64,000 nt of DNA from JBQTIQ01 sp052387955. Its GTDB lineage: Bacteria > Actinomycetota > Acidimicrobiia > Acidimicrobiales > JACDCH01. Under the pieces are notes generated by a model. It was not told the origin of the DNA and did not search any database. It saw nothing but the letters and a program-made list of their open reading frames with translations. The position numbers were made by a program, and so were the translations under genes. The stretch is taken from NCBI GenBank assembly GCA_052387955.1, contig JBQTIQ010000018.1, positions 11,660 through 75,659 of the forward strand. The letters run 5' to 3'. Of this stretch, positions 25,988 to 34,269 are shown piece after piece (the first letter of the stretch is position 1; each line of letters begins with the position of its first letter).

Positions 25988-26554
25988 ATGGCCACCATCA
26001 CCGCCTCCGACGTCATCGTCGGCGTCCACATCGTCGAGCCCACCGTGCACGGCGACGAACGCGGGTACTTCGTCGAGACCTACCGCCGCCAGTGGTTCCC
26101 GAACGGGCGGGAGATGGTGCAGGGCAACCGGGGCGACCGCAAGGCCGGTGCCGTCGTCGGCTTGCACTACCACCTGCACCAGGCCGACTACTGGTACGTG
26201 CCCGAGGGCCGGGCCCGGGTGGTGCTGCACGACCTGCGCCAGGGATCGACGACCGACGGGGCCACGCTGATGCTCGACCTCGGCCGCGACCCCGACGGCA
26301 CCCGGAGCCATCGGGGCGTGTTCATCCCGCCCGGCGTCGCCCACGGCTTCGCCGCCATCACCGATATGACCATCACCTACCTGGTCGACGGCTACTACAA
26401 CCCGGCCGACGAGCTGGGGGTGGCCTGGGACGACCCCCAGGTGGCGGCCGACTGGGGCCTGAGCGAGCCGGTGCTGTCCGAGCGCGACCAGCACAACCCC
26501 CGCCGGGCCGCCATCGAGGCCCAGTGGATGCCCCACGCCGCGCTGCGGACCTGA
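25988..26554 (+). CDS. rmlC: dTDP-4-dehydrorhamnose 3,5-epimerase-like protein
   Basis: A 188-residue cupin of the RmlC family (PF00908). Conserved landmarks are the opening strand HGDERGYFVETYR, the central GLHYHLHQADYW with the catalytic histidine position, FIPPGVAHGFAA, and TYLVDGYYNPADELGVAWDDP near the end. It epimerises the sugar at C3 and C5 in the third step of dTDP-rhamnose synthesis. The residue after the first histidine differs from textbook RmlC (GLHYQ in most, GLHYH here), so a related sugar epimerase is possible. It lies between rmlA and rmlB. Confidence 0.88.
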   Translation: MATITASDVIVGVHIVEPTVHGDERGYFVETYRRQWFPNGREMVQGNRGDRKAGAVVGLHYHLHQADYWYVPEGRARVVLHDLRQGSTTDGATLMLDLGRDPDGTRSHRGVFIPPGVAHGFAAITDMTITYLVDGYYNPADELGVAWDDPQVAADWGLSEPVLSERDQHNPRRAAIEAQWMPHAALRT

Positions 26555-26561
26555 GGCGGCG

Positions 26562-27521
26562 ATGAGGCAGCTCGTCACCGGCGGGGCCGGCTTCATCGGC
26601 TCCAACTACGTCCGCTACCTGCTGGCCCACACCGACGACGAGGTCACCGTCTTCGACGCCCTGACCTACGCCGGCAACCTGACCACCCTGGCCGACGTCG
26701 ACGGCGACCCCCGGTACCGGTTCGTCGAGGGCAACATCTGCGACGGCGCCGCCCTCGAAGCGGCCATGAAGGGCTGCGACGCGGTGGTCCACTTCGCGGC
26801 CGAGAGCCACGTCGACCGCTCCATCAGTGGCCCCGACGACTTCGTGCACACGAACTGCTTCGGGACCAACGTGGTGATGGACACGGCCCGCCGGCTGGAG
26901 ACCGAGCGGGTGGTGCACATCGGGACCGACGAGGTCTACGGGTCGGTCGAGACCGGTTCGTCGAAGGAGACCGACCCGCTCGAGCCCCGCTCGCCGTACT
27001 CGGCGTCCAAGGCCGGCTCCGACCTGATCGCCCTCTCGTACTTCCAGACCTACGGCCTGCCCGTCATCGTGACCCGCTGCACCAACAACTTCGGGCCGTA
27101 CCAGTACCCCGAGAAGGCGATCCCGCTCTTCACCACCAACCTGATCGGCGGCCGGCCCGTGCCGCTCTACGGCGACGGGCTCAACGAGCGCGACTGGCTC
27201 TACGTCGACGACCACTGCGCCGGCGTCGACCTCGTGCTGCGCGCCGGCGCCCCGGGCGAGATCTACAACATCGGCGCCGGCAACGAGACGCCCAACCGGG
27301 TACTGGTCGACAAGCTGTTGGCGCTGTTCGGCGTGGGCGAGGAGATGGTCGACTATGTGCCCGACCGCCTCGGGCATGACCGCCGCTACTCGGTCGACAT
27401 CACCAAGGTCACGGCCCTGGGCTGGCGCCGGCAGCGCACGCTCGACGAGGCCCTGGCGGCGACGGTCGACTGGTACCGGGCCAGCGAATGGTGGTGGGGG
27501 CCGTTGCGGGAGCACGCTTGA
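26562..27521 (+). CDS. rmlB: dTDP-glucose 4,6-dehydratase
   Basis: A 319-residue short-chain dehydrogenase of the extended type. The NAD-binding motif GGAGFIGSNYVRYLL is at the N-terminus. The active site has TDEVYGS, with the characteristic aspartate-glutamate pair after threonine, and YSASKAGSD with the YxxxK motif. HFAAESHVDRSI is also typical. It converts dTDP-glucose to dTDP-4-keto-6-deoxyglucose. The C-terminal TTG of the next gene overlaps its stop (TTGA), so rmlB and rmlD are translationally coupled. Confidence 0.96.
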   Translation: MRQLVTGGAGFIGSNYVRYLLAHTDDEVTVFDALTYAGNLTTLADVDGDPRYRFVEGNICDGAALEAAMKGCDAVVHFAAESHVDRSISGPDDFVHTNCFGTNVVMDTARRLETERVVHIGTDEVYGSVETGSSKETDPLEPRSPYSASKAGSDLIALSYFQTYGLPVIVTRCTNNFGPYQYPEKAIPLFTTNLIGGRPVPLYGDGLNERDWLYVDDHCAGVDLVLRAGAPGEIYNIGAGNETPNRVLVDKLLALFGVGEEMVDYVPDRLGHDRRYSVDITKVTALGWRRQRTLDEALAATVDWYRASEWWWGPLREHA

Positions 27522-28375
27522 GGGTCCTGGTCACCGGGGCCGGCGGCCAGGTCGGCCACGACGTCACCGCCGCCTGCCGGGCGGCCGGCGACGAGGTCAT
27601 CGCCTGCGACCACCTCGCCCTCGACGTCGGCGACCGGGACGCGGTGATGGCCGCGGTCGGGCTGTGCCGGCCCGACGCCGTGGTGCACGCGGCGGCGTGG
27701 ACCGCAGTCGACGCCTGCGAGGGCGACCCCGCCCGCGCCCTGCGGGTCAACGCCGTGGGCTCCCGCAACGTGGCCGAAGCGGCGGTACGGGCCGGCGCCC
27801 ACCTGGTCGCCCTGTCGACCGACTACGTCTTCGACGGCACCCAGGCCGAGCCCTACGACGAGTGGGACGTGGCCCGGCCCGCGTCGGTGTACGGCCGCAG
27901 CAAGTGGGCCGGCGAGCAGGAGGTGACGGCGTTGGCCGGCCCGGGCGCCACCATCGTCCGCATCTCGTGGGTGTGCGGCGAGCACGGCGCCAACATGGTG
28001 AAGACGGCGCTGCGCCTGGCCGAGGGCGGCGTCGACCCCCGCTTCGTCGACGACCAGCGGGGCCAGCCCACCTTCGCCGCCGACCTTGCGCCGGTGCTGC
28101 GCCGCTTCGCCGTCGAACGCCGCCCGGGCCTGTTCCATGTCACCAACCAGGGGGCGGTCTCGTGGCACGGCTTCGTTCAGGCCGTCTTCGCCGCCGCCGG
28201 TCACGATCCCGACCGGGTCACCCCGATCTCGACCGCCGAGCTCGACCCGCCCCGGCCGGCTCCCCGGCCGGCCAACTCCGTGCTCGACAACGCCGCCCTG
28301 CGGCTGTCGGGCCAGCCGCTGCTGGGCGACTACCACGAACCCCTCGAACGCCTGGTGCGCAGGCTGACGGGCTGA
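27518..28375 (+). CDS. rmlD: dTDP-4-dehydrorhamnose reductase
   Basis: A 285-residue reductase (PF04321). The dinucleotide-binding motif is VLVTGAGGQVGHDV at the N-terminus. The catalytic region has STDYVFDG and YGRSKWAGEQ (YxxxK). PTFAADLA and NQGAVSWHGF belong to the substrate-binding end. It performs the last step to dTDP-L-rhamnose. The TTG at 27518, overlapping the rmlB stop, gives the correct family start (RVLVTGAGG); an upstream GTG would add residues inside rmlB. Its stop overlaps the ATG of the following glycosyltransferase. Confidence 0.94.
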   Translation: MRVLVTGAGGQVGHDVTAACRAAGDEVIACDHLALDVGDRDAVMAAVGLCRPDAVVHAAAWTAVDACEGDPARALRVNAVGSRNVAEAAVRAGAHLVALSTDYVFDGTQAEPYDEWDVARPASVYGRSKWAGEQEVTALAGPGATIVRISWVCGEHGANMVKTALRLAEGGVDPRFVDDQRGQPTFAADLAPVLRRFAVERRPGLFHVTNQGAVSWHGFVQAVFAAAGHDPDRVTPISTAELDPPRPAPRPANSVLDNAALRLSGQPLLGDYHEPLERLVRRLTG

Positions 28376-29742
28376 TGCCGGCCGGCGAGACCCGCATGCC
28401 GGCGCCGGGGGAGGGCCCGGCCCAGGCCGAGGCCGCCGCCAAGGGGGGACGGGCCAGGGTCCAGCGGGTGCGGGTGGTGGTCGTCGACTACGACGGCGGG
28501 GACATGACCCGCCGCTGCCTGCGGTCCCTGGCCGCCACCGAGTGGGACGGTGAACTCGAGATCGTCCTGGTCGACAACGCTTCACCGCACCCGTGCACCG
28601 AGCTGGTGCAGGCCGAACTGCCCGTCGTGCGGCTGGTCCGGTCGCCGGTCAACGCCGGCTTCGGTGGCGGCTGCAACCTGGGCATCGAGGCGTTCGGGGG
28701 CCTGGAGGCCTGCGATGCCGTCGCCTTGGTCAACAACGACGCCGTGGTCCCTGCGGGCTGGTTGGCTCCGTTGGTGACGGCCCTCGACGAGGGCCCGGCC
28801 CGGGGGGCGGCGTGCCCCAAGATCATGTTCCCGGGCGCCTACCGACGCCTCGAGCTGCGAGCACCGGCCGATCGGCGGGGGCGGGTGGACCGCCGCCTCG
28901 TCGGTGTGCGGCTCTACGAGGTGGACGTGCCCGGGGGCAGGGCGCATCGGGTGACGGGATTCTTCGGCCCCGAGCGCGACCGCCACGGGGCCTTCGAGTG
29001 GACCGGCACCCGGGCGCTGCTGCAGGTCGGCGCCGGCGCCGGGCCGGTGACCCGCTGCCGCCTGCGGCTGGGCGCCGACCGGGCCACCCCGGTCACCGTG
29101 CATGCCGGCGGCGTGCCCGTGGTCGTCGAGGTCGGGCCCGGACCGGTGTGGGTGGAGGCCGACGTCGTCGGTCCCCGGGAACGGGTGGTCAACAACGCCG
29201 GCAACGAACGCCGGCCCGACGGCTACGGCGTCGACCGGGGCTTGTACCAGCGCGACGACGGCCGGTTCGACCTCGAAGAGGACATCGGTGCCTGGTGCGG
29301 GGGAGCGGTGCTGCTGCGGGCCGACTACCTACGGGCCTGCGGCCTCTTCGACGAGCGGTTGTTCCTCTACTACGAGGACCTCGATCTCTCCCTCCGGGGG
29401 GCAGCTCGGGGATGGAGCTACCGGTTCGTGCCGGCCAGCATCGTCGACCACGACCACGGCGCCAGCGCCGCCAAGGTGGCCGGCACCGCCGAGCGGCTGA
29501 AGGAGCGCAACCGGCTGCTGGTGCTCACCCGCCACGGCTCGGGCCGGCGCCTGGCCCACCAGGTGGTGCGCTACGTGCTGGTCACCTTGTCCTACCTGCG
29601 TCGCGACGTCGTGGCCGCCGCCGTCGAACACCGCCCGGTCGACACCGCCGTCGTCTCCCGCCGCCTACGTGCCCTGGCCGGCTGGGCTCGCCTGGCGCCG
29701 GCGTTCTGGCGGGACGGCCGACGGGACCGCGGTCGCCGCTGA
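28375..29742 (+). CDS. Family 2 glycosyltransferase, probable rhamnosyltransferase
   Basis: A 455-residue GT-A-fold glycosyltransferase. Core motifs are VVVVDYDGGDMTRRCLRSL, LVDNASPHPC, the DxD-like LVNNDAVVP, and the acceptor-site region LFDERLFLYYEDLDLSLR. Between residues ~150 and ~290 there is an insertion (about 28840-29230) with a beta-rich look before NNAGNERRPDGYGVD. This makes it longer than a basic GT2 such as WbbL. Location right after rmlD suggests dTDP-rhamnose as donor, which is inference. It is in the cytoplasm or at the membrane face. Confidence 0.82.
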   Translation: MPAGETRMPAPGEGPAQAEAAAKGGRARVQRVRVVVVDYDGGDMTRRCLRSLAATEWDGELEIVLVDNASPHPCTELVQAELPVVRLVRSPVNAGFGGGCNLGIEAFGGLEACDAVALVNNDAVVPAGWLAPLVTALDEGPARGAACPKIMFPGAYRRLELRAPADRRGRVDRRLVGVRLYEVDVPGGRAHRVTGFFGPERDRHGAFEWTGTRALLQVGAGAGPVTRCRLRLGADRATPVTVHAGGVPVVVEVGPGPVWVEADVVGPRERVVNNAGNERRPDGYGVDRGLYQRDDGRFDLEEDIGAWCGGAVLLRADYLRACGLFDERLFLYYEDLDLSLRGAARGWSYRFVPASIVDHDHGASAAKVAGTAERLKERNRLLVLTRHGSGRRLAHQVVRYVLVTLSYLRRDVVAAAVEHRPVDTAVVSRRLRALAGWARLAPAFWRDGRRDRGRR

Positions 29743-29753
29743 CGTCGTCCCGC

Positions 29754-30779
29754 TCACAGCCAGCGACGGGCCACCCGCCAGTAGGCCCTCAACCCGGCGT
29801 TGACCGGCCCGAACCACGCCGGCGGGGGCAGGTTGCCGGGCAGGAGGTCGACCGAGAAGAGGTCGGCGAAGTCCCGCTCGGAGCGGGCCCGGTCAGCCTG
29901 GACCTGCCGGCGCCGGCCGGCCACCTCTCGGCGGTGCGACACCAGCCAGCGCCATCCGGCCGCCTTCTGGCGGCCCCAGCCCTGGGCCACGGCCATCGCC
30001 GTCACGCCGGCTTCGACCACCGCCAGCATCGGTGCCAGCACCACCAACGTCCTGGCGGAATAGCAGGTCAGCACCATCATCAGCCGGTTGCGCTCGAGCA
30101 GGAAGAACTTCTCGGGCCGGCGGGTGAACTCGTAGCGGTGCCGGACGACAGCCCCGGGGGTGAACACGACCCGCAGTCCCCGCTGCCAGCACCTCATGGA
30201 GAGCTCGGCATCCTCGTAGTAGGCGAAGAAGCGGTCCTCGAAGCCGCCCAGGTCGTCCCACACCTGCCGCCTCAGGGCGCAGGCGGCCCCGCTGGCGGCG
30301 AACACGTCCCGTTCGCGGTCGCGGCTGGCGGCCGGCTGGCCGAACGAGCCCGACCACGAGATGCCCGAGGGGTGGACCTCGTTGCCGGCCGAGTTCAACA
30401 GCTCGGGCCGGTCCGCCAGCCGGACGCTGGCGGTGGCGATCCCGACCCCGGGCCGTGACGCGACCTCGGCCAACGCGGCCAAGGCCTGAGCGTCGACCAG
30501 AGCATCAGGGTTGATCAGGGCGACGACGTCCCCGTTCGAGGCCGCGACCCCGGCGTTGCAGCCACCGGCGAAGCCGAGGTTGGCCCCCGGCCGCACGATC
30601 ACCGCGCTGGTGGCGCCCGCCACCCGGTCCACCCCCCCGTCGGTGCAGCCGTTGTCGACGACCACCACCTCGACGTCGGCGCCCTCCGACGCCAGGCACC
30701 GCTCGACCGCCGCTTGGAGCCACTCCTCGGCCCCGAAGGCGACCACGATGGCGCTCACTCGGGGCCGGGCGCCGCTCAT
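29754..30779 (-). CDS. Family 2 glycosyltransferase
   Basis: A 341-residue GT2 enzyme. It opens VSAIVVAFGAEEWLQAAVERC and has VVVVDNGCTDG, NLGFAGGCNAG, the metal-binding region ALINPDALV, and FFAYYEDAELSMRCWQRGL with the catalytic-base region. C-terminal helices near residues 225-265 (TLVVLAPMLAVVEAGVTAMA) may anchor it to the membrane. It is read convergently to the preceding glycosyltransferase. Its ATG (30777-30779) shares bases with the upstream part of the plus-strand gene that follows. The sugar and linkage cannot be derived. Confidence 0.85.
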   Translation of the reverse strand: MSGARPRVSAIVVAFGAEEWLQAAVERCLASEGADVEVVVVDNGCTDGGVDRVAGATSAVIVRPGANLGFAGGCNAGVAASNGDVVALINPDALVDAQALAALAEVASRPGVGIATASVRLADRPELLNSAGNEVHPSGISWSGSFGQPAASRDRERDVFAASGAACALRRQVWDDLGGFEDRFFAYYEDAELSMRCWQRGLRVVFTPGAVVRHRYEFTRRPEKFFLLERNRLMMVLTCYSARTLVVLAPMLAVVEAGVTAMAVAQGWGRQKAAGWRWLVSHRREVAGRRRQVQADRARSERDFADLFSVDLLPGNLPPPAWFGPVNAGLRAYWRVARRWL

Positions 30780-30858
30780 GGCGCCCTACATTGCTCCATC
30801 GACCGGCCCGGGGGTCACCGTCGGCGCCTCCGGGCCGGCGGTAGTCTCGTCCCGCACC

Positions 30859-31620
30859 GTGGGAGGCGCCGCCCTGTCCGACCTGCTCGCCGTCGTGCCT
30901 GCACTGAACGAGGAGTCCACGGTGGCCGGCGTGGTGCGGGGCGCGATCGAGCTACTGGGCTGCGACGTGCTGGTGGTGGACGACGGCTCGGCCGACGCCA
31001 CCGGCCGGGCGGCGCGGGCCGCCGGCGCCCATGTGCTTACCCACCCGTTCAACCTGGGCGTCGGTGCCGCCGTGCGCAGCGGGATCCGCTTCGCCGTCGA
31101 ACGGGGCTACCACGCCGTCGTGCAGCTCGACGCCGACGGCCAGCACGACCCGGCCGAAGCGGTGCACCTCGTCGAACGACTGGGGAGGACCGGGCCGGAG
31201 GCCGCCGACGTGGTGGTGGGCAGCCGCTTCGCCGCCGGCTACGACGCGGGCCGGTGCCGCCGGGTGGTCATGCGGTGGCTGGCACGCTCGGTCCGGCGCC
31301 GCCTCGGGACCCCGATCACGGACGCCACCAGCGGATTTCGGGCCTTCGGCCCCCGAGCCCTCGACCGCTATGCGCTCTCCTACCCCAGCGAGTACCTCTC
31401 CGACACCGTCGAAGCCCTCCTGCTGGCGGCCGAGGCGGGCCTGGTGGTGGCCGAGGTCCCCGTCCGCATGCGCTCCCGCCAGGGCGGGCAACCCTCGTCA
31501 GGCCGGATGAGCAGCATGTTCCACCTCCTGCGCCTCGGCCTGATCATCCCCCTCCACCGGGTCCGCCGGCCCCTCGACGGCCGCGGGCCTTCGCCGTACG
31601 CCCGTCCCGAGCGGCCCTGA
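30859..31620 (+). CDS. Family 2 glycosyltransferase, DPM1-like
   Basis: A 253-residue GT2 protein. It starts LLAVVPALNEESTVAGVVRG and has VLVVDDGSADATG, the DxD motif in VVQLDADGQHDP, and GFRAFG near the C-terminus, as in dolichol-phosphate-mannose synthase and polyprenyl-phosphate sugar transferases. I chose GTG 30859; an ATG at 30778 adds an unconvincing 27-residue leader. It heads the transport half of the polysaccharide locus: DUF2304, Wzm and Wzt follow in the same direction. A GT2-DUF2304 pair is a common arrangement and may make a lipid-linked sugar. Confidence 0.82.
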   Translation: MGGAALSDLLAVVPALNEESTVAGVVRGAIELLGCDVLVVDDGSADATGRAARAAGAHVLTHPFNLGVGAAVRSGIRFAVERGYHAVVQLDADGQHDPAEAVHLVERLGRTGPEAADVVVGSRFAAGYDAGRCRRVVMRWLARSVRRRLGTPITDATSGFRAFGPRALDRYALSYPSEYLSDTVEALLLAAEAGLVVAEVPVRMRSRQGGQPSSGRMSSMFHLLRLGLIIPLHRVRRPLDGRGPSPYARPERP

Positions 31621-31621
31621 C

Positions 31622-32038
31622 GTGAGCCGGCTCGAGGCGTTCCTTCTGGCCGGGGGGCTGTTCAACCTGGTGGCCGTGGTCGAGTTCGTGCGCCGCCGCA
31701 AGCTGCAGGAGGGCTTTGCCCTGCTCTGGGTGCTGGTCAGCGCGCTGGGCCTGGTGGCGGTGCTGGCCCGCTCCCAGCTCGACCGCCTGGCCCGGGCCGT
31801 GGGCGTCGCCTACGGCGCCACACTCTTCCTGGCCCTCGGGATCGTGTTCCTGCTGTTCGTGTGCATGAGCCTGTCCCTGCACGTGTCGCGCCTTCACCGT
31901 CAAGTAGAGGTCCTGGCTGAGGAGATCGCGTTCCTCCGGGGTGTCGCCGAGCCCGACGCCACCGCCGAACGGCCCGGGCCCGCCTTCAGCGCCCCGGCCG
32001 AGCGGCCCGGGGCCGCGGCCGGCGACCCCGCGCGTTAG
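31622..32038 (+). CDS. DUF2304 membrane protein
   Basis: A 138-residue protein with three hydrophobic segments (AFLLAGGLFNLVAVVEFV, FALLWVLVSALGLVAVLA, ATLFLALGIVFLLFVCMSL). A helical, coiled-coil-like stretch (VSRLHRQVEVLAEEIAFLRG) and a disordered proline/alanine tail follow. It matches the DUF2304 family (PF10066), typically found next to a GT2 gene. The GTG at 31622 directly follows the GT2 stop. A role as a membrane partner of the glycosyltransferase is inferred from recurring neighbourhood, not from sequence. Confidence 0.8.
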   Translation: MSRLEAFLLAGGLFNLVAVVEFVRRRKLQEGFALLWVLVSALGLVAVLARSQLDRLARAVGVAYGATLFLALGIVFLLFVCMSLSLHVSRLHRQVEVLAEEIAFLRGVAEPDATAERPGPAFSAPAERPGAAAGDPAR

Positions 32039-32052
32039 CTTCCCGCCCCGCT

Positions 32053-32859
32053 ATGGCCTCCGTCTCGGAGCTGTGGACCTACCGCAGCCTCATCGTCAAC
32101 CTGACGTCGCGCGAGCTGAAGGGGAAGTACAAGAAGAGCGCCCTGGGCTGGTTCTGGTCGCTGTTGAACCCGGCCGTCAGCCTGGCCATCTACACGCTGG
32201 TCTTCGGCGCCCTGCTCAAGGTGGTGCCGCCGGTGGCGGGCAACGGCGAGCTCAAGTCGTTCGCCCTGTTCCTGTTCGCCGCCCTGGTCATGTGGAACCT
32301 GTTCAGCGCCGTCGTGACCGGCGCCATGGGCGCCCTGATCGCGGCCGGCCCGCTGCTCAAGAAGGTGTACTTCCCCCCCGAGTGCCCCCCGCTGGCCAAC
32401 ACGCTGGCGGCCCTGTTCCAGGCTGGCCTGGAGATCATGATCCTGGTCGTGGCCCTGGCCGTGGTGGGCAACCTCGGACTGACCGCCGTGGCGGTCCTGC
32501 CGGTGCTGGCGCTTCTGGCCGCCTTCTCGGTCGGGATCGGGCTCCTGCTCAGCCTGGCCAACGTCTACTACCGCGACGTCAACCACCTCACGGCCATCGG
32601 GCTGCAGCTCCTCTTCTACGCCACCCCGATCATCTACCCGTTCTCCTTCGTCCAGGAGCGGGCACCGGGATGGATCGTCCAGGCGTGCACGATCAGCCCC
32701 ATGACCCAGTTCGTGGAGGCGTCCCGCGACGTCTTCTACCGCCAGCAGGTCCCCTCCCTCGGCCGCTGGGCCGGTCTGCTGGCCGCCGGCGTCGTCTCCC
32801 TGGGGGTCGGCTGGACCGTGTTCCACCGGGGCGCCCGTGACGTGAGCGAGGAGTTGTGA
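32053..32859 (+). CDS. wzm: ABC-2 type polysaccharide export permease
   Basis: A 268-residue ABC-2 permease (PF01061) with six hydrophobic segments, among them GWFWSLLNPAVSLAIYTLVF and the conserved LLLSLANVYYRDVNHL followed by ATPIIYPFSF. The YYRDV motif in the cytoplasmic coupling region is typical of Wzm/TagG exporters. With the ATPase encoded next (4-bp overlap), it would carry a lipid-linked polysaccharide across the membrane. The upstream Rml and glycosyltransferase genes probably make that polymer, likely rhamnose-containing. Confidence 0.92.
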   Translation: MASVSELWTYRSLIVNLTSRELKGKYKKSALGWFWSLLNPAVSLAIYTLVFGALLKVVPPVAGNGELKSFALFLFAALVMWNLFSAVVTGAMGALIAAGPLLKKVYFPPECPPLANTLAALFQAGLEIMILVVALAVVGNLGLTAVAVLPVLALLAAFSVGIGLLLSLANVYYRDVNHLTAIGLQLLFYATPIIYPFSFVQERAPGWIVQACTISPMTQFVEASRDVFYRQQVPSLGRWAGLLAAGVVSLGVGWTVFHRGARDVSEEL

Positions 32860-34133
32860 GCGCCGCCGAGGCCGCCATCGAGGTGGTCGACGTCTCCAAA
32901 CGGTTCCGCCTCTACCGGGACCGGCCCACGTCGCTCAAGGAACGCTTCACCAAGCGCCGCCAGTCCTCCCACGAGGACTTCTGGGCGCTGCGCGACGTCT
33001 CCCTCACGGTGCCCCGGGGCAGCTCGTTCGGCCTGATAGGCCACAACGGCTCGGGCAAGTCGACCCTCCTGCGGCTCATGGCCGGCATCCATCGGCCCAC
33101 CACCGGCTCGGTCACCGCCCGGGGCCGGATCTCCGCCCTGCTCGAGCTCGGCGCGGGCTTCCACCCCGAGCTGACGGGCCGGGAGAACGTCTATCTGAAC
33201 GGTTCGATCCTGGGGCTGTCGCGCCGTGACCTGCGCACCAAGATCGACGAGATCATCGAGTTCGCCGGCCTGGAGGAGTTCGCCGACTCGCCGGTCAAGA
33301 TCTATTCCAGCGGCATGTACGTACGGTTGGGCTTCTCGGTGGCCGTGCACGTCGACCCCGAGCTGCTCCTGATCGACGAGGTCATCGCCGTCGGCGACGA
33401 GGATTTCCAGCGCCGCTGCTTCGACCACCTCTACAAGCTGCGACGGGCGGGGACCACGGTGGTGCTGGTCACCCACAGCCTCGGGCTCATCGAGCGCATG
33501 TGCGACCACGGCGCCTGGCTCGACCACGGTGTGCTGCAGCTCGAAGGCGCCGGCGCCGACGTCGTCCAGAAGTACATGAGCAGGGTGAACGCGGCCGAGA
33601 AGGTCCGGCTCGAAGAGTCCGCCGACGCCGCCGGGACGGCCACCGAGCCGACGGCGGGGGAGGGGACGACGGCGGCCGTCGCTCGCGAGGCCGTGATCCT
33701 GGGCGTCGAGCTCTTCGACCGCTACGGGGAGGCGACCACCACCGCCCGATCGGGCGAGGCCCTGGTCATCCGGGTGCGCTTCCGGGCGATCGTGCCCCTC
33801 GACGAGCCGGTCGTCGGCCTGGGGTTCTTCCATGAGGGCGGCGCCCACCTGGCCGGCCCGAACACCCGCCACGGCGGCATCCGACTTGGCCTCGCGACCG
33901 GCGAGCGGTCGGTCGACTACGCCTTCGACGCTCTGCCCCTGCTGCCGGGTACCTATCGGATCTCGGCCGCGGTCGCCGACTGGAGCACGACGCACCTCTA
34001 CGACCACGTCGACGATGGATGTGCCCTCCACGTGCAGCCCGGTTCGGTCACCGAGCAGTACGGGTTCGTGACCCTCGGCGGCAAGTGGGAACTTCCGGCG
34101 GCTGCGCGGCGTCAAGACACCGATGACCGGTAA
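32856..34133 (+). CDS. wzt: ABC polysaccharide export ATPase with C-terminal carbohydrate-binding domain
   Basis: A 425-residue protein. The ATPase (residues 1-~245) has the wide N-terminal extension seen in Wzt/TagH, Walker A GHNGSGKST, the conserved LLELGAGFHPELTGRENVYLNG, signature YSSGMYVRLGFSVA and Walker B LLIDEVIAVGD. After a flexible linker (~260-280), a beta-sandwich-like domain (~285-410) resembles the Wzt C-terminal domain (PF14524) that recognises a terminal sugar modification on the finished chain. The GTG at 32856 overlaps the permease stop. A carbohydrate-binding domain implies that chain length is controlled by capping. Confidence 0.92.
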   Translation: MSAAEAAIEVVDVSKRFRLYRDRPTSLKERFTKRRQSSHEDFWALRDVSLTVPRGSSFGLIGHNGSGKSTLLRLMAGIHRPTTGSVTARGRISALLELGAGFHPELTGRENVYLNGSILGLSRRDLRTKIDEIIEFAGLEEFADSPVKIYSSGMYVRLGFSVAVHVDPELLLIDEVIAVGDEDFQRRCFDHLYKLRRAGTTVVLVTHSLGLIERMCDHGAWLDHGVLQLEGAGADVVQKYMSRVNAAEKVRLEESADAAGTATEPTAGEGTTAAVAREAVILGVELFDRYGEATTTARSGEALVIRVRFRAIVPLDEPVVGLGFFHEGGAHLAGPNTRHGGIRLGLATGERSVDYAFDALPLLPGTYRISAAVADWSTTHLYDHVDDGCALHVQPGSVTEQYGFVTLGGKWELPAAARRQDTDDR

Positions 34134-34160
34134 GGTGCACATGGCGGTGATGTGACGACA

Positions 34161-34182
34161 TGTCTCGGGATTGTCTCGTGAT
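34161..34182. promoter_or_regulatory. 11-bp tandem direct repeat upstream of the sigma-fusion gene
   Basis: TGTCTCGGGAT and TGTCTCGTGAT lie back to back (34161-34171 and 34172-34182) with one mismatch, about 88 bp before the next ATG. One-turn direct repeats are typical of binding sites for response-regulator-type proteins. The sequence does not show which protein. Confidence 0.4.
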
Positions 34183-34269
34183 TGCCCCGCGGATCATCGA
34201 CCCGGCGTCCGTGCTTCGGTACCATGCCCCTCCGCCGGGTGCGACGGAAAGGTGCGAGGGAGACCCTTC

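Noticed and set aside
30778..30858. ATG 30778 as start of the DPM1-like glycosyltransferase
   Set aside because: It overlaps the ATG of the opposite-strand gene (shared CATG) and adds a low-quality 27-residue leader before the conserved start; GTG 30859 fits better.
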